64,000 nucleotides of DNA from Staphylococcus lugdunensis (lineage in GTDB: Bacteria > Bacillota > Bacilli > Staphylococcales > Staphylococcaceae): contig NZ_PPPV01000012.1 in assembly GCF_002901705.1 (NCBI RefSeq), forward strand, positions 743,633-807,632, written 5' to 3'. This document shows, piece by piece, positions 20,749 through 32,904 of the stretch (position 1 is its first letter; the number at the start of each line of letters is the position of its first letter). A model generated the notes under the pieces. That model searched no databases, was not told the origin of the DNA, and saw only the letters and a program-made list of their open reading frames with translations. The position numbers and the translations under genes were made by a program.

Positions 20749-22152
20749 GTGTTAAAAGTTACAAATTTACGTTTGAAATATCCAAACGGAGAACGCAAAA
20801 TTTTTGATCATCTTAATATTGAAATTAAAGACAAAGAAAAAGTGCTTTTACTAGGTCCATCTGGATCTGGTAAAAGCACCTTGCTTAATGTATTAAGTGG
20901 TATCGTACCCAATTTGATTGATTTGCCAATGAAATATGATGAGCTTGAAATCGACCCTCATAGTGGTGTGATTTTTCAAGACCCTGATACACAATTTTGT
21001 ATGCCTAAAGTTTATGAAGAACTAGCGTTTGTTTTAGAAAATAAGCAAGTACCGCAACATGAGATGAATGCTCAAATTGAAGCTGCTTTGAACTCTGTAG
21101 ACTTGAAAGTAACAGATCAAACATTTGTCAATCACTTAAGTGGTGGTATGAAACAAAAGCTTGCGATCGTAGAAACAATCCTTCAAGATGCAAGTACACT
21201 ATTTTTAGACGAACCAACTGCGATGCTCGATGTCGAAGCAACTGCAGAACTATGGAATAAACTTATTGAACTATGGGCAGATCAAACTGTACTTATTGTC
21301 GAACATAAAGTTGAACATATTTGGAATCATGTCGATAGAGTAATACTTATGGATTATGAGGGACATATTATTGCAGATAACACTCCGGACTATGTATTAA
21401 CACATTGTGAGGATTTATTAACTGAATTTGGCGTGTGGCATCCAAAAGCCTGGGAACATGCACCAACTCGACAACTGATATCAACAGAAAAATCTGAGCC
21501 ACGCTTTAATTACAAAAATGGAGAAATTATCCGAGGAAAGAAAACATTAATTCAAATCCCTGAAATATCTATTGGTACAGGCGAATGGATAACGATAACT
21601 GGGAAAAACGGCACAGGTAAAACCTCATTAATAGAATCGATTCTTCAATTAATAAAGTATAAAGGCCAAATGTATTATAATGGCACAGTCATTAGTAAGA
21701 TTAAACAAGCAGCCCAACATATGTATTTGGTATACCAAAATCCTGAATTACAATTTATTACCAATTCTGTTTATGATGAGATACATATTCATTATAATCA
21801 CCAAGATCCACAAGTTGCAGATGATAGAACAAATGAACTACTTACATTGTTAAATTTAGACGCCGTCAAACAGCAACACCCTTTCGAACTTTCCATGGGC
21901 CAAAAACGACGTTTAAGTGTAGCAACTGCATTAAGTTCTAAAGCGGATATCATTTTACTAGATGAGCCGACATTTGGATTGGATAGTCATAATACTTTCC
22001 AACTTATTGAACGCTTCCAGCAACGCGTGAAGCGTGGGCAAACGATCGTTATGGTTACACATGACCCAGAAATCATCAAACGTTATCCTACACGTCGTTT
22101 ACATGTGGAAAATGGACAACTTCTTGAAATGGCAGGTGTTACACATGTTTGA
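20749..22152 (+). CDS. ykoD: ECF transporter double ATPase YkoD
   Basis: A 467-residue protein with two fused ABC ATPase domains. The first (1-225) has Walker A GPSGSGKSTLL, signature LSGGMKQKLA and Walker B LFLDEPTA; the second (about 255-460) has GKNGTGKTSLI, signature LSMGQKRRLS and LLDEPTFG. It begins with GTG at 20749, after the RBS AAGGGGAC; no ATG nearby is in frame and better placed. It energises thiamine-precursor uptake with YkoE and YkoC. Confidence 0.92.
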   Translation: MLKVTNLRLKYPNGERKIFDHLNIEIKDKEKVLLLGPSGSGKSTLLNVLSGIVPNLIDLPMKYDELEIDPHSGVIFQDPDTQFCMPKVYEELAFVLENKQVPQHEMNAQIEAALNSVDLKVTDQTFVNHLSGGMKQKLAIVETILQDASTLFLDEPTAMLDVEATAELWNKLIELWADQTVLIVEHKVEHIWNHVDRVILMDYEGHIIADNTPDYVLTHCEDLLTEFGVWHPKAWEHAPTRQLISTEKSEPRFNYKNGEIIRGKKTLIQIPEISIGTGEWITITGKNGTGKTSLIESILQLIKYKGQMYYNGTVISKIKQAAQHMYLVYQNPELQFITNSVYDEIHIHYNHQDPQVADDRTNELLTLLNLDAVKQQHPFELSMGQKRRLSVATALSSKADIILLDEPTFGLDSHNTFQLIERFQQRVKRGQTIVMVTHDPEIIKRYPTRRLHVENGQLLEMAGVTHV

Positions 22153-22954
22153 ACGATGGAAAAAACGCTATACCTTCATGGATGATGTGAATATTATCAC
22201 TAAATTACTTTTAGGTATTACCCTGTTTTTCTTTGTTATTTTTATTCACAATTTTGATTACATGCTTTATATTTCAGCATTAATGTTCATCTTTTTAATG
22301 CTTTTTAATGGTACTGAGTTAAAAATTACACTTGCTTTCTTATTTGCTACAATCTTATTTGCACTCATGTCATCATTATTTATGATTTTATATGGCAATG
22401 GCGAACATTTTATTTTTAAACTAGGAATTATTCAAATAAGTACAGAAAGTATTGTCAGAGGACTTCATATTTCATTGCGTACTATTACAGTTTCAATGTT
22501 TGGTATTCTTATTGCACTAACCTCTCAAATCGTCATGATTTTTTACAGTTTAATGCAACATTTAAAAATAAAACCGAAAATCGCTTATGCGTTTATGGCA
22601 GCTATTCGTATGGTACCTCTGATTATCTCATCACTTATTCAATTACGCCGTTCGTTAAAGATGCGTTATCAAATGATAGATAAGTCGAACTATAAAGGTT
22701 TAAAACGCTTTAAGCATTTATTAATTCCGATACTCAGTCAAAACATCCGTCGTGCCCATCAACTTTCAGTAGCTATGGAAACGAAAGGATTTAAAGATGG
22801 TCCCAGAACATATTACTACAATGCGCCATTTTCCTATAAGGATGTCTTATTAGTGCTTTGTTTTGTAGGTATTATCCTATTATCATTTTATTTATCAGCA
22901 CACTTCCCTATTACAGGCATTCAAGATGCTCGCGTATCCGGGAAGCTTAGCTAA
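22145..22954 (+). CDS. ykoC: ECF transporter transmembrane (CbiQ-type) protein YkoC
   Basis: A 269-residue CbiQ/EcfT-family membrane protein with four or five N-terminal helices and the coupling segment characteristic of EcfT, including AAIRMVPLI and AMETKGFKDGPRTYY (the Ala-Arg-Gly-like coupling motif region). The ATG at 22145 overlaps the ykoD end by eight bases; longer frames upstream are shadows of ykoD. It couples the YkoD ATPases to the substrate-binding YkoE. Confidence 0.9.
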   Translation: MFERWKKRYTFMDDVNIITKLLLGITLFFFVIFIHNFDYMLYISALMFIFLMLFNGTELKITLAFLFATILFALMSSLFMILYGNGEHFIFKLGIIQISTESIVRGLHISLRTITVSMFGILIALTSQIVMIFYSLMQHLKIKPKIAYAFMAAIRMVPLIISSLIQLRRSLKMRYQMIDKSNYKGLKRFKHLLIPILSQNIRRAHQLSVAMETKGFKDGPRTYYYNAPFSYKDVLLVLCFVGIILLSFYLSAHFPITGIQDARVSGKLS

Positions 22955-22992
22955 ATATTGTTTGAGCGCTGGGACACAAATCCCAAAATAAT

Positions 22993-23029
22993 AGCACAAA
23001 GATGGTTTGACATAAATCATCTTTGTGCT
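22993..23029 (+). terminator. Terminator of ykoEDC
   Basis: AGCACAAAGATG (22993-23004) pairs with CATCTTTGTGCT (23018-23029), followed by TCTTTATATT. The flanking GCTGGGACACAAATCCC shows that it belongs to the same repeat group as the hairpins at 11.1, 35.6 and 43.2 kb. Confidence 0.8.
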
Positions 23030-23100
23030 TCTTTATATTCAAAACACCATATTATACGATTTCGCATTCCTAGAGTGTTGTCTCAAACTGTTTATTTTAT

Positions 23101-23250
23101 GAGGGAGCGGAACAGCATTCATTATGAATTCTAGTCCTGCCTCGGCAAGGTTGACTAGGATTGAAACAAGCTTGGTATCAGCGTATTTTCAGTCAACTCT
23201 TGACAAAATATATAGTTCATAGCCTAAAACATAATGATGTCCCAAACTGA
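23101..23250. repeat. Intergenic structured repeat, copy 3
   Basis: Head GGGAGCGGAACAGCATTCA, middle GCAAGGTTGACTAGGATTGA with a return arm TTTTCAGTCAAC, and tail AGCCTAAAACATAATGATGT. Same orientation as the other copies. It fills most of the gap between ykoC and the end of purD. Confidence 0.7.
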
Positions 23251-23267
23251 ATTCACATTATTAATCA

Positions 23268-24515
23268 TTAATTTTCTTTAGCAATTGCTTTATTACCGAT
23301 ATCACGTCGGTAAAATAGATTGTCACTTTTTATGTGCTTGACCTTTTGGTATGCTTCATGTTGTGCCTGCTGTATTGTCTGACCTTCACCAATGGCTAAA
23401 ATGACACGTCCGCCTGATGTCACGAAATCCGCTTCATCCTTTGTTAAACCACTTACAAAATAAGAATTATCTAAAGTAAACCCAGAAACTTTGTGCCCTT
23501 TAACATAAGTACCAGGGTAACCTTGTGAAGCCAACATTACTCCAACAACGAAACCTGGTTTCCATTGAACATGAATCGGTTCCTTATTTGCTAAAGCGAT
23601 AATTTGCGCCATTAAATCACTTTCTAAATGTGCAAGTAATACTTGTGCTTCAGGATCACCAAAACGCGCATTAAATTCAATCACTTTTGGACCTTCAGAA
23701 GTTAGTATTGCACCAATATAGAGTAAACCAAAGTAATGATAGCCTTCCAGTTTCATTGCTTTGGCTATAGGTTGCGCAATATCTTTGTTGGTTTGACTTA
23801 GTACCTCTTCAGAAATATGTGGTACTGGGCAATAGGCACCCATACCCCCTGTATTAGGTCCTTTATCATTATCATAAGCACGCTTATGATCTTGCGCAAT
23901 GCAATCAAACGGTACAGCATAATCACCATTAATAAAGGTCATTAATGAAAATTCTTCACCTTCTAAAAACGCTTCAAAGATAACTTTACCTTGCGCTTTG
24001 GGATACAGTTCTTCTACTGCTGCAATAGCATCTTTTCTAGTTTCCGCAATAATGACACCTTTACCTGCTGCTAAACCGTCTTTTTTAATGACTATCGGTA
24101 ACTCACAATCTTTTACGTAAGTTAATGCTTCACTTTTACTATTTACTTCTTTATATTCTGCTGTTGGTATATGATATTTCTCCATTAATTGCTTAGCAAA
24201 TAATTTTGAACCTTCAATTTGTGCAGCATCCTGATTGGGACCAAACACCTTAAATCCATGTTGTCTTAGTAAATCTGACAAGCCATCTATCAATGGTTGT
24301 TCAGGACCTATAATGATCCATTCAATTTGATGTGCTTGAGCAAATTTTAAAATTTGCTGGTGGTCACTTTCTGCAATATCTTTATGAATATCAGCAATTT
24401 GACTCATCGCATCATTTCCAGGTATCACATCTATATGATTGACAAGTGGTGACGTATTGAGCTTTGAGACTAATGCATGCTCTCTTCCGCCCGAACCAAT
24501 AACTAGAATGTTCAT
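23268..24515 (-). CDS. purD: Phosphoribosylamine-glycine ligase (GAR synthetase)
   Basis: A 415-residue ATP-grasp enzyme for the second step of purine synthesis, joining glycine to phosphoribosylamine. The N-terminal GSGGREHAL motif is intact, and the ATP-grasp region carries [21 protein letters not shown] and [12 protein letters not shown]. Normal length. Last gene of the pur operon, 22 bases after purH. Confidence 0.97.
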   Translation of the reverse strand: MNILVIGSGGREHALVSKLNTSPLVNHIDVIPGNDAMSQIADIHKDIAESDHQQILKFAQAHQIEWIIIGPEQPLIDGLSDLLRQHGFKVFGPNQDAAQIEGSKLFAKQLMEKYHIPTAEYKEVNSKSEALTYVKDCELPIVIKKDGLAAGKGVIIAETRKDAIAAVEELYPKAQGKVIFEAFLEGEEFSLMTFINGDYAVPFDCIAQDHKRAYDNDKGPNTGGMGAYCPVPHISEEVLSQTNKDIAQPIAKAMKLEGYHYFGLLYIGAILTSEGPKVIEFNARFGDPEAQVLLAHLESDLMAQIIALANKEPIHVQWKPGFVVGVMLASQGYPGTYVKGHKVSGFTLDNSYFVSGLTKDEADFVTSGGRVILAIGEGQTIQQAQHEAYQKVKHIKSDNLFYRRDIGNKAIAKEN

Positions 24516-24537
24516 ATATTTCTCCCTTCCTATTAGT

Positions 24538-26016
24538 TTAATGTCTGAAATGACGAGTTCCTGTCATTACCATCGCTATACCATATTTGTTTGCCATGTC
24601 GATAGAATCTTGGTCTTTAATTGAACCACCTGGTTGTATTATTGCTTTAATGCCATGTTGCGCTGCTAATTCTACTGTATCTTCCATTGGAAAGAACCCA
24701 TCTGATACCATCACCACATTATCATTGATTTCAATTGCACGTTCTAAAGCAATCTTTGCAGCACCTACACGATTCATTTGTCCAGCACCAATACCAACTG
24801 TTTGTTTGGAATTACTTAAGATGACCGCGTTACTTTTTACGGAAGGAATGACTTTCCAACCTAGCAGCATGGCATCCCATTGATCATCAGTAGGTACTGC
24901 ATGCGTTACAACTTTCATATCCTCTTTTGTAATTTCATCATTATCTTTGTCTTGCACTAAGTAACCACCTGAAACAGAGACAAATTCTTCTTCACGTTTA
25001 TCAATTGTCATAGCAATTTCTAATAACCGTATATTTTTCTTTTTTGTCAAAATATCTAAGGCTTCATCTGTAAATCTTGGCGCAATGACTACTTCTAAAA
25101 AGATAGCATGCAATGTCTCAGCTAATTCTGCAGTGACCGTTCTATTTAAAGCAATAATCCCTCCGAAAATGGATTGATTATCTGCATCGTAAGCATTTTT
25201 AAATGCGATTTCTATATTTTCACCAATTCCTACGCCACATGGGTTCATATGTTTAACAGCAACAGCAGCTGGCTCTTTAAATTTCTTTACTAATGATAAA
25301 GCAGAATCTGCATCTTTAATATTATTGAAACTTAATGCTTTACCATGTAACTGTTTCGCACCAGCAATGGTATGTTTACTACTTGATGTACGTACAAAAC
25401 GTGCAGATTGTTGAGGATTTTCACCATATCTTAATTGTTCACTGGCTCCTTTAAAGAAACTAACAATCGCATGATCATATTCATTTGTATGAGCAAACAC
25501 TTTTATCATTAATGCTTTACGAAAATTTTCGTCTAAACGATGCGCTTTAATACGCTCAATAACTTCATTGTAATCTGATGGATGAACAATCGTTGTTACA
25601 TGTTTAAAGTTTTTTGCTGCGGCGCGTAACATGGTTGGCCCACCAATATCTATGTTTTCAATCGCTTCCTCTTCTGTAACATCTGGACGAGCTACGGTAT
25701 TTTGAAAAGGATATAAATTAACAACAACCATATCGATTAAATCAATGTGCTGAGCTGCTAATTGTTCAAGATGTTCAGGTTTATCCCGATCGGCCAAGAT
25801 ACCTCCATGCACAGCAGGATGTAATGTTTTAACTCGTCCATCCATAATTTCAGGAAATTGAGTTAAATCAGAAACTGAGTTAACTTGAACGTTTGCTTCT
25901 TCTAGTACACGTTTAGTTCCACCGGTTGAATATAATTCATAGTCTAAATCACTTAATGCTTTAGCAAATTCCACAATGCCACTTTTATTTGAAACACTTA
26001 AAATTGCTTTTTTCAT
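24538..26016 (-). CDS. purH: Bifunctional AICAR formyltransferase / IMP cyclohydrolase
   Basis: A 492-residue enzyme for the last two steps to IMP. The N-terminal cyclohydrolase (MGS-like, about 1-190) has [10 protein letters not shown] and [14 protein letters not shown]; the C-terminal transformylase has [13 protein letters not shown] (the Lys-His-x-x-Pro-Cys-Gly active site) and the C-terminal [10 protein letters not shown] motif. It uses 10-formyl-tetrahydrofolate, which FolD nearby helps supply. Confidence 0.97.
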   Translation of the reverse strand: MKKAILSVSNKSGIVEFAKALSDLDYELYSTGGTKRVLEEANVQVNSVSDLTQFPEIMDGRVKTLHPAVHGGILADRDKPEHLEQLAAQHIDLIDMVVVNLYPFQNTVARPDVTEEEAIENIDIGGPTMLRAAAKNFKHVTTIVHPSDYNEVIERIKAHRLDENFRKALMIKVFAHTNEYDHAIVSFFKGASEQLRYGENPQQSARFVRTSSSKHTIAGAKQLHGKALSFNNIKDADSALSLVKKFKEPAAVAVKHMNPCGVGIGENIEIAFKNAYDADNQSIFGGIIALNRTVTAELAETLHAIFLEVVIAPRFTDEALDILTKKKNIRLLEIAMTIDKREEEFVSVSGGYLVQDKDNDEITKEDMKVVTHAVPTDDQWDAMLLGWKVIPSVKSNAVILSNSKQTVGIGAGQMNRVGAAKIALERAIEINDNVVMVSDGFFPMEDTVELAAQHGIKAIIQPGGSIKDQDSIDMANKYGIAMVMTGTRHFRH

Positions 26017-26031
26017 GATTAACTTAACTCC

Positions 26032-26598
26032 TTATTTAATAACCTTAGCTATAACACTAGGATAAAGTTCATATTCTAATTGTTTGACACGTTCTTCCAA
26101 ATTTTCTTTGGTATCATCCGGTTTGATCTCGCATTGTTTTTGTTCAATAATTTCTCCCGTATCCATGCCACTATCGACATAATGAACTGTTGATCCTGTA
26201 ACATTATCACCACTATTAAAAGCCTGACCAATAGCATCTTTCCCCTTATATTTTGGCAATAATGATGGATGAATATTTAAAATCTTACCTTCGTATGCGT
26301 CTAACAAATCAGGACCAATTAGCCTCATATAACCTGCGAGAATAATCCATTCAACTTCTTCACGCTCTAGTATACGAATCAAATGGTGTTCATAGGCAGA
26401 TTTTGAGTCAAAATCTTTTGGTTCGTTGATATTAACTGCTACCTTTAACTGTTTTGCGCGTTCAATACAATACGCATCGTGATGATCAGTATAAAGTGAA
26501 GTAATTTCTATATTGTTGAGTTCTCCTTTATCCACTTTTAAAACAATATTTTCGAAATTACTGCCCGATCCAGAGGCAAAAATAGCTACCTTAGTCAC
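26032..26598 (-). CDS. purN: Phosphoribosylglycinamide formyltransferase
   Basis: A 188-residue folate-dependent GAR transformylase. It has the start [12 protein letters not shown], the active-site block [13 protein letters not shown], the Asn-His-Asp catalytic set with Asp in [13 protein letters not shown], and the usual length. Its start overlaps the purM stop by one base. Confidence 0.97.
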   Translation of the reverse strand: MTKVAIFASGSGSNFENIVLKVDKGELNNIEITSLYTDHHDAYCIERAKQLKVAVNINEPKDFDSKSAYEHHLIRILEREEVEWIILAGYMRLIGPDLLDAYEGKILNIHPSLLPKYKGKDAIGQAFNSGDNVTGSTVHYVDSGMDTGEIIEQKQCEIKPDDTKENLEERVKQLEYELYPSVIAKVIK

Positions 26599-27629
26599 TA
26601 TTCTACCCCCTTGAGATAAATAGGCACATGTGCATCTTCTATAACATTGCCTATGTGATAAGCAGGGACATCGTGTTTTTTTAGGACATCTAGTGCTTTA
26701 GCAATGTCATCTTGACTAACGATGACCGTATACCCTATTCCCATATTAAAAATGTTATACATTTCATCCGTAGAAATTTGTCCTTGTTGTTGTAACCAGT
26801 CAAAAATAGGAGGTGTTGGGAATGTATTCACATCAATTTGCGCAGCTAAACCATCAGGTAACACTCTAGGAATATTTTCATAAAATCCACCACCAGTGAT
26901 ATGATTCATCCCCATGATTGTTACTTTATCTTTTAAATCAAGTATCGGTTTCACATAGAGTCGCGTAGGTGTTAAGAATGTATCTAAATATGTTTGACCA
27001 TTGAAGTCATCGTATAAATCAATGTCAGTCTGTTTAATTAATTTACGTACTAAGCTATAACCATTTGAATGTATCCCACTAGAAGCTAAACCAATAATTG
27101 CATGACCTGCTTTTATATTTGAGCCATCAATGTATTCTGCTTTTTCAACAGCACCGACAGCAAAGCCAGCTAAGTCATACTCACCTTCATGATACATTTC
27201 TCCCATCTCCGCGGTTTCACCACCAATCAGTGCGGTATTTGTTTGTTGACATCCTTCGCTGACTCCTTTTACAATCTGCTCAATAACTTCTGGAACAACT
27301 TTATTTGCCGCAATATAATCTAAAAAATATAATGGTTCTGCTCCAGTTGTAAGAATGTCATTCACACACATGGCTACGGCATCAATTCCAATGGTGTCAT
27401 GTCTGTCATAATCGATAGCTAACTTTAACTTTGTTCCTACACCGTCTGTACCTGACACAAGCATAGGCGCTGTCATCTGCAATTGTGATAAGTCAAATGT
27501 CGCACCAAAACCACCTAAGCCACCTAAGACTTCTTTTCGTAGTGTTCGCTTTACATGTGCTGACATTCTTTCTACTGCTTCATATCCTGCTTCTATATCT
27601 ACTCCAGATTGTTCATAAGCTTTAGACAT
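26598..27629 (-). CDS. purM: Phosphoribosylformylglycinamidine cyclo-ligase (AIR synthetase)
   Basis: A 343-residue enzyme closing the imidazole ring. Motifs include [33 protein letters not shown] and [14 protein letters not shown]. The start was set at MSKAYEQSG, seven codons inside a longer frame, because the family begins there and the RBS GAGGGAAAT is directly upstream. It overlaps the end of purF by eight bases. Confidence 0.96.
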   Translation of the reverse strand: MSKAYEQSGVDIEAGYEAVERMSAHVKRTLRKEVLGGLGGFGATFDLSQLQMTAPMLVSGTDGVGTKLKLAIDYDRHDTIGIDAVAMCVNDILTTGAEPLYFLDYIAANKVVPEVIEQIVKGVSEGCQQTNTALIGGETAEMGEMYHEGEYDLAGFAVGAVEKAEYIDGSNIKAGHAIIGLASSGIHSNGYSLVRKLIKQTDIDLYDDFNGQTYLDTFLTPTRLYVKPILDLKDKVTIMGMNHITGGGFYENIPRVLPDGLAAQIDVNTFPTPPIFDWLQQQGQISTDEMYNIFNMGIGYTVIVSQDDIAKALDVLKKHDVPAYHIGNVIEDAHVPIYLKGVE

Positions 27630-29106
27630 TTTTATTTCCCTCTCGATCATAATAGTGTTGGTGATTCTCGATATATGCTTTTTGTCGTGGGCTCAAGTGC
27701 TTAAAATAATTTTCTTCATAATCATACAAACCAGCTGGATAATCACCTGTAAAACTTTCTAAACATAGACCACTATATGGCGCATCATAGTCTAAGCCAA
27801 TAGCTTCTATTAAACCATCAACGCTTAAATAGGCTAATGAGTCGGCACCTATATGGTCACAAATTTCTTCAGGTGATTTACTCGCTGAAATCAACTCAGC
27901 AGTAGTTGAAACATCAATACCATAAAAGCTTGGAAACATAAATTCTGGTGATGCGATCCTTACATGTACTTCTTTAGCACCGGAATCTTTGAGCATTTTG
28001 ACTATACGTTTAATAGTTGTGCCACGTACAATTGAGTCATCGACTAAAATAATTTTTTTACCTTCTACAATGTCTTTGACAGCTGATAGTTTGACACGTA
28101 CCCCTTGTTCTCTCAATTCTTGAGTTGGTTGGATGAACGTTCTAGCGACATATTGATTTTTAACTAATCCCATTTCATAAGGCAGCTGGCTTTCTTCAGC
28201 ATAGCCACTAGCTGCTGATAATGATGAATTAGGTACACCAATAACCATATCTGCTTCTACAGGATTTTCTTGAGCTAATTTCTTTCCAGAAGCTTTACGA
28301 ACTGCATGCACATTCTTACCAGCTATTGTAGAGTCTGGACGCGCAAAATAAATATATTCCATTGCTGAAATCGCAGTACTTGTGTGTTTTGTATATGATT
28401 TTATTTTTATACCTTCGTCATTGATAACGACATATTCTCCTGCGTGAACATCTTGGATAAATTCTCCACCTAAAACATCAATAGCGCATGTTTCACTTGC
28501 TAATATATAAGTTCCATCTTGCATTTTACCGACCGCTAATGGTCTAATGGCATTAGGATCAACTGCACCATATAAAGCATCCTTCGTCAAAATCGTAAAG
28601 GTAAAACCACCTTTAATTTGGCGTAGACTTTCTTTTAGTGCTTCTTCAAATGTTGGTGCTTTACTTCTACGAATTAAATGCATAATCACTTCAGTATCTG
28701 AAGACGAATGAAATATTGCCCCATGCTTTTCTAAGTATTGTCGTAATGATTGTGCGTTGATCAAATTTCCGTTATGACATACTGCAACGCTCATATCATA
28801 AAAATGATAGAGAAATGGTTGAATATTCTCGATACCTTTATTGCCTGATGTTGCATAACGTACATGACCTATAGCGTTACGACCTGTTTTTAATTGTTCC
28901 ATTTGCACTTCTTTGATTGCTTCAGTTAACAGCCCTACACCACGTTCACCTTTTAATGTGTTACCATCTGTGACAACAATTCCAGCGCCTTCTTGACCGC
29001 GATGTTGTAAACTATGCAATCCCATATATGTCAATTGAGCTGCCTCTGCATGGTTCCAAATTCCAAATACGCCACACTCTTCGTTTAATCCACTGTAGTT
29101 AAACAT
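27622..29106 (-). CDS. purF: Amidophosphoribosyltransferase
   Basis: A 494-residue enzyme for the committed step, PRPP plus glutamine to phosphoribosylamine. The start at [15 protein letters not shown] gives the usual short propeptide before the catalytic Cys (in EECGVFG), which becomes the N-terminal nucleophile. The PRPP motif [16 protein letters not shown] sequence ([15 protein letters not shown]) is intact. The longer start seven codons upstream is rejected. It overlaps purL by 22 bases. Confidence 0.97.
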   Translation of the reverse strand: MFNYSGLNEECGVFGIWNHAEAAQLTYMGLHSLQHRGQEGAGIVVTDGNTLKGERGVGLLTEAIKEVQMEQLKTGRNAIGHVRYATSGNKGIENIQPFLYHFYDMSVAVCHNGNLINAQSLRQYLEKHGAIFHSSSDTEVIMHLIRRSKAPTFEEALKESLRQIKGGFTFTILTKDALYGAVDPNAIRPLAVGKMQDGTYILASETCAIDVLGGEFIQDVHAGEYVVINDEGIKIKSYTKHTSTAISAMEYIYFARPDSTIAGKNVHAVRKASGKKLAQENPVEADMVIGVPNSSLSAASGYAEESQLPYEMGLVKNQYVARTFIQPTQELREQGVRVKLSAVKDIVEGKKIILVDDSIVRGTTIKRIVKMLKDSGAKEVHVRIASPEFMFPSFYGIDVSTTAELISASKSPEEICDHIGADSLAYLSVDGLIEAIGLDYDAPYSGLCLESFTGDYPAGLYDYEENYFKHLSPRQKAYIENHQHYYDREGNKNV

Positions 29107-31274
29107 TGCGCAATAGCTCCTTCCCATTGTGCTTTTATATCAGAAGCTCTCTTAGAAATTGATGTATGAGCAGCTGCAACATTAAATTCATCCGTATCTG
29201 TAAGTTGACCTATTTCAATTGCATGCTCAATATTTAATTCTTGTCCTGCTTTAACAGCAATCACATAACGTCCTTGCGTTTCACTGAATAACTGTGCATC
29301 TGAAAGATTTACTTTAGCTTTTAATCCAAGACTATAATGCGCACTGATTCTAGCGAGAGTAATTAACAATCCACCTTTGCCAACAGTCTGTACGTGTGAA
29401 GCCACACCATTTCTAATTGCCTTTTTAACGGCTTCACCCTTTGTCACTTCATCGCTTAAATCAATCGCTTCAAATTCATGATTCACTTTGCCGTATAACA
29501 ATTTTTCAATTTGACTGCCACCGAAATCATCCCTAGTATCTCCAACTAAGTACAATTTATGTCCTGCTTGAGGATGGAAATCATTTAAATATTCGATATT
29601 TTCAATTAGCCCTACCACACCAACAACTGGTGTTGGAAAAATAGATGTACCACGTGTTTCGTTATAAAGCGAAACATTACCAGATACTACTGGTGTTTTT
29701 AAAATTTCACATGCTTCTGACATCCCTTTTGTTGAATCTATTAATTGTTGATAGATTTCTTTTTTCTCAGGAGAACCATAATTTAAGCAATCTGTCATTG
29801 CAAGTGGCGTGGCACCAACAGCAATTAAATTGCGATAGGCTTCTGCCACTACCATTTTTCCACCTTCATATGGTTGATTAAAGACATAACGTGCTTCGCC
29901 ATCAATGGTAGAAGCAATCGCTTTTTGGGTACCTTCAACACGAACAACTGAAGCCTGTAAACCTGGTTTAATGATTGTATTGGCACCCACTTGTTGATCA
30001 TATTGTTCATATAAATAATGTTTTGATGCAATTGTTGGATGTGTGAGTAACTGGTCAAATACCTCTTGAACATTGATAGAATTATAATCATTTTTAGAAG
30101 TATTATATGCCTTTTCTTCGCCTTCAAGCACATAAACAGGTGCTTCATCAGCTAGTGATTGCACTGGAATATCTGCAAATACTTCATCCTCATATTTAAG
30201 TATAAAACGGTCTGTATTTGTTACTTCACCAATAACAGCACTATCTAATTCATGTTTATCAAATAAATCTAAGAATTTTTGTTCCGTACCCTTTTCAACA
30301 ACAAGTAACATTCTTTCTTGTGTTTCAGAAAGCATCATTTCATAAGGAGATATGCCAGGTTCTCTAGTCGGCACTTGGTCTAAATTTAATATTAAGCCAC
30401 TGCCACCTTTAGCTGCCATTTCAGACGATGACGATGTTAATCCGGCTGCTCCCATATCTTGAATACCTACGAGCTCTTTGTATGTAATTGCTTCTAGGGT
30501 AGCTTCCATTAATTTCTTACCTACAAAAGGGTCGCCAATTTGAACTGAAGGACGTTTACTTTCACTTTCTTCCGTCAATTCTTCAGACGCAAACGTTGCA
30601 CCATGAATACCATCACGACCTGTTTTCAAACCAACATATATAACTGAATTTCCTTCGCCTTTAGCCGTCCCTTTTTGAATCATATCATGGTCAATAATAC
30701 CTACACACATCGCATTAACTAATGGATTGCCATCATAACGATCATCAAATTCAATTTCACCTGCAGTAGTAGGAATACCGATACAGTTACCATAGCCACC
30801 TATACCGCGAACGACCCCTTTTAGTAGTCGTTGATTTTGTTTCACTGATAATTCACCAAAACGCAAACTGTTTAATAAATTAATAGGTCGTGCACCTATT
30901 GACACAATGTCACGAATAATCCCACCTACGCCAGTTGCTGCACCTTGATATGGTTCAATTGCTGAAGGGTGATTATGTGATTCAACTTTAAAAACGACCG
31001 CTTGGTTATCACCAATATCAACTACACCAGCACCTTCACCTGGTCCCATCAATATACGCTCACCTGTAGTGGGAAATTGTTTTAAAAATGGTTTAGAATG
31101 TTTATATGAACAATGTTCACTCCACATAACAGAAAATATACCTACTTCAGTAAAGTTTGGTTCTCTACCTAGAACATCACAAACTTTAGTGTACTCAGCA
31201 TCACTTAAACCCATATCTTGATATAATTTTTCAACTTTAATTTCTTCAATACTAGGTTCAATAAACTTAGACAT
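29085..31274 (-). CDS. purL: FGAM synthase, large subunit
   Basis: A 729-residue small-type PurL, working with PurS and PurQ to amidate FGAR. The N-terminal part shows [15 protein letters not shown] and [14 protein letters not shown]; the second half repeats the AIRS-like fold ([12 protein letters not shown] and [10 protein letters not shown]). The presence of separate purS and purQ fits this Gram-positive form. It overlaps purQ by eight bases. Confidence 0.97.
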   Translation of the reverse strand: MSKFIEPSIEEIKVEKLYQDMGLSDAEYTKVCDVLGREPNFTEVGIFSVMWSEHCSYKHSKPFLKQFPTTGERILMGPGEGAGVVDIGDNQAVVFKVESHNHPSAIEPYQGAATGVGGIIRDIVSIGARPINLLNSLRFGELSVKQNQRLLKGVVRGIGGYGNCIGIPTTAGEIEFDDRYDGNPLVNAMCVGIIDHDMIQKGTAKGEGNSVIYVGLKTGRDGIHGATFASEELTEESESKRPSVQIGDPFVGKKLMEATLEAITYKELVGIQDMGAAGLTSSSSEMAAKGGSGLILNLDQVPTREPGISPYEMMLSETQERMLLVVEKGTEQKFLDLFDKHELDSAVIGEVTNTDRFILKYEDEVFADIPVQSLADEAPVYVLEGEEKAYNTSKNDYNSINVQEVFDQLLTHPTIASKHYLYEQYDQQVGANTIIKPGLQASVVRVEGTQKAIASTIDGEARYVFNQPYEGGKMVVAEAYRNLIAVGATPLAMTDCLNYGSPEKKEIYQQLIDSTKGMSEACEILKTPVVSGNVSLYNETRGTSIFPTPVVGVVGLIENIEYLNDFHPQAGHKLYLVGDTRDDFGGSQIEKLLYGKVNHEFEAIDLSDEVTKGEAVKKAIRNGVASHVQTVGKGGLLITLARISAHYSLGLKAKVNLSDAQLFSETQGRYVIAVKAGQELNIEHAIEIGQLTDTDEFNVAAAHTSISKRASDIKAQWEGAIAQCLTTVD

Positions 31275-31938
31275 GTTGTTCCCTCCAACTATTAACCATT
31301 GCTTCGAATAATTTTACGCCACTATCAGTACCAAGAATTGTTTCAAGTGCACGTTCTGGATGAGGCATCATACCACACACATTCCCTTCTTTATTCACGA
31401 TGCCAGCAATATCTTTATATGAGCCATTAGGATTGTCTTGATACGTTAATATGATTTGGTTATTGGTTACTAATTCTTCATATATGTCATCAGTGCAATA
31501 ATAGTGCCCTTCACCATGTGCTACTGGATATACTACGAGATCATTGTTTTCATATAAGTTAGTAAAAGGCGTTTGATTATTAACAATTTTTAAGGTTTCA
31601 TTTCTACTAATAAATAAATGGGAATCGTTATGAAGTAAAGCTCCTGGTAATAAGCCAATTTCAGTTAAAATTTGAAAACCATTGCATACACCTAATACTG
31701 GTTTACCTTCACTTGCTAAACGTTTAACTTCATCAATTACTGGGGCTACGCTAGCCATGGCGCCTGAGCGCAAATAATCTCCAAATGAAAATCCTCCTGG
31801 TATAAGTACACCATCAAAACCTTCAAGTGATGTCTCACGATAATCTACATATTCAGCTTCAGCACCTGTTTTAATCGCCGCGTTATACATATCTCTATCA
31901 CAATTAGAACCAGGGAATACGAGAACTGCAAATTTCAT
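31267..31938 (-). CDS. purQ: FGAM synthase, glutaminase subunit
   Basis: A 223-residue class I glutamine amidotransferase providing ammonia to PurL. Catalytic Cys lies in [11 protein letters not shown], and the His-Glu pair in MPHPERA. The start at [16 protein letters not shown] fits the family; a frame 53 codons longer exists but only shadows purS. The purS stop lies one base before it. Confidence 0.97.
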   Translation of the reverse strand: MKFAVLVFPGSNCDRDMYNAAIKTGAEAEYVDYRETSLEGFDGVLIPGGFSFGDYLRSGAMASVAPVIDEVKRLASEGKPVLGVCNGFQILTEIGLLPGALLHNDSHLFISRNETLKIVNNQTPFTNLYENNDLVVYPVAHGEGHYYCTDDIYEELVTNNQIILTYQDNPNGSYKDIAGIVNKEGNVCGMMPHPERALETILGTDSGVKLFEAMVNSWREQHV

Positions 31939-31939
31939 A

Positions 31940-32200
31940 TCATGCATTCTCCTTTTCATCAACGATTTTATAGCTGTATTCTTCAATGACTGTATTGGCA
32001 AATAACTTTTCACTAAGCGTTGTAATGATGTTATCAACTGCTTCATCCGTAGCTTCATCAACAGACATATATAATACTTTGCCGACGCGGATATCATTGA
32101 CTTGCGTATAACCTAAGTCATGTACAGCACGATTTAATGCTTGACCTTGAGTATCTAATACTTGTGGTTGTAAAGTAATATGAAGTTCAATCGTTTTCAT
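31940..32200 (-). CDS. purS: FGAM synthase, PurS subunit
   Basis: An 86-residue protein bridging PurL and PurQ in the Gram-positive complex. It begins [20 protein letters not shown], with the family features GxALxxxxxxLGYT and DVRVGKV-like (NDIRVGKVL). It overlaps the purC stop by one base (TAATG type). Confidence 0.95.
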   Translation of the reverse strand: MKTIELHITLQPQVLDTQGQALNRAVHDLGYTQVNDIRVGKVLYMSVDEATDEAVDNIITTLSEKLFANTVIEEYSYKIVDEKENA

Positions 32201-32904
32201 TATTTAACTTCCTCCAATTTATTTAAAAATGTTTGATATGTGTCAATCAGTGAGCCTGTTTCATTTCTGTATACATCTTTGTCAAAATTCGTACCTGAAT
32301 CCTTGTCCCATATACGACAAGTGTCTGGTGAAATTTCATCTGCTAATAAAATTTTTCCATCTTGTGTTTTTCCAAATTCTATTTTGAAATCCACAAGCTG
32401 TAAATCCATTTCATCCATAAGTTGTATCAGTACATGATTGATATCCTTAGCCATTTGTTTTAATGTTTGTATTTCTTCATCGTTGGCAATGTTTAATAGT
32501 TTGACATGGTCATCAGTAATTAGCGGATCATTTAAGTCATCATTTTTATAAAAAAATTCAACTAGTGGTTCGTTAAATTGATATCCTTTATCTAAACCTA
32601 AGCGTTTCGTGATGGAGCCCGCTGCAACGTTACGAACAACAACTTCTAATGGAATAATCTTTACTTCTTTAACTAATTGTTCTGTCTCAGATAATTGTTT
32701 AATAAAATGACTCTCTATACCTTTATGGCTTAAATAATCAAATATAATAGATGTAATTTGATTGTTTAAGCGACCTTTGCCTTTCATGGTATCTTTTTTC
32801 GCACCATTGCCAGCCGTTACTTCATCTTTATACTCAACACGCAATTGATTTTCTACTTCAGTAGAAAATACTCTTTTTGCTTTACCTTCATATAATAATG
32901 CCAT
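32200..32904 (-). CDS. purC: SAICAR synthetase
   Basis: A 234-residue ATP-dependent ligase that adds aspartate to CAIR. Characteristic motifs are [30 protein letters not shown]-type ([12 protein letters not shown]) and [12 protein letters not shown]. Its ATG follows purK without a gap. Confidence 0.97.
   Translation of the reverse strand: MALLYEGKAKRVFSTEVENQLRVEYKDEVTAGNGAKKDTMKGKGRLNNQITSIIFDYLSHKGIESHFIKQLSETEQLVKEVKIIPLEVVVRNVAAGSITKRLGLDKGYQFNEPLVEFFYKNDDLNDPLITDDHVKLLNIANDEEIQTLKQMAKDINHVLIQLMDEMDLQLVDFKIEFGKTQDGKILLADEISPDTCRIWDKDSGTNFDKDVYRNETGSLIDTYQTFLNKLEEVK

Noticed and set aside
31939..32097. 53-codon N-terminal extension of purQ
   Set aside because: Overlaps purS in another frame and is absent from the family; [10 protein letters not shown] is the true start.
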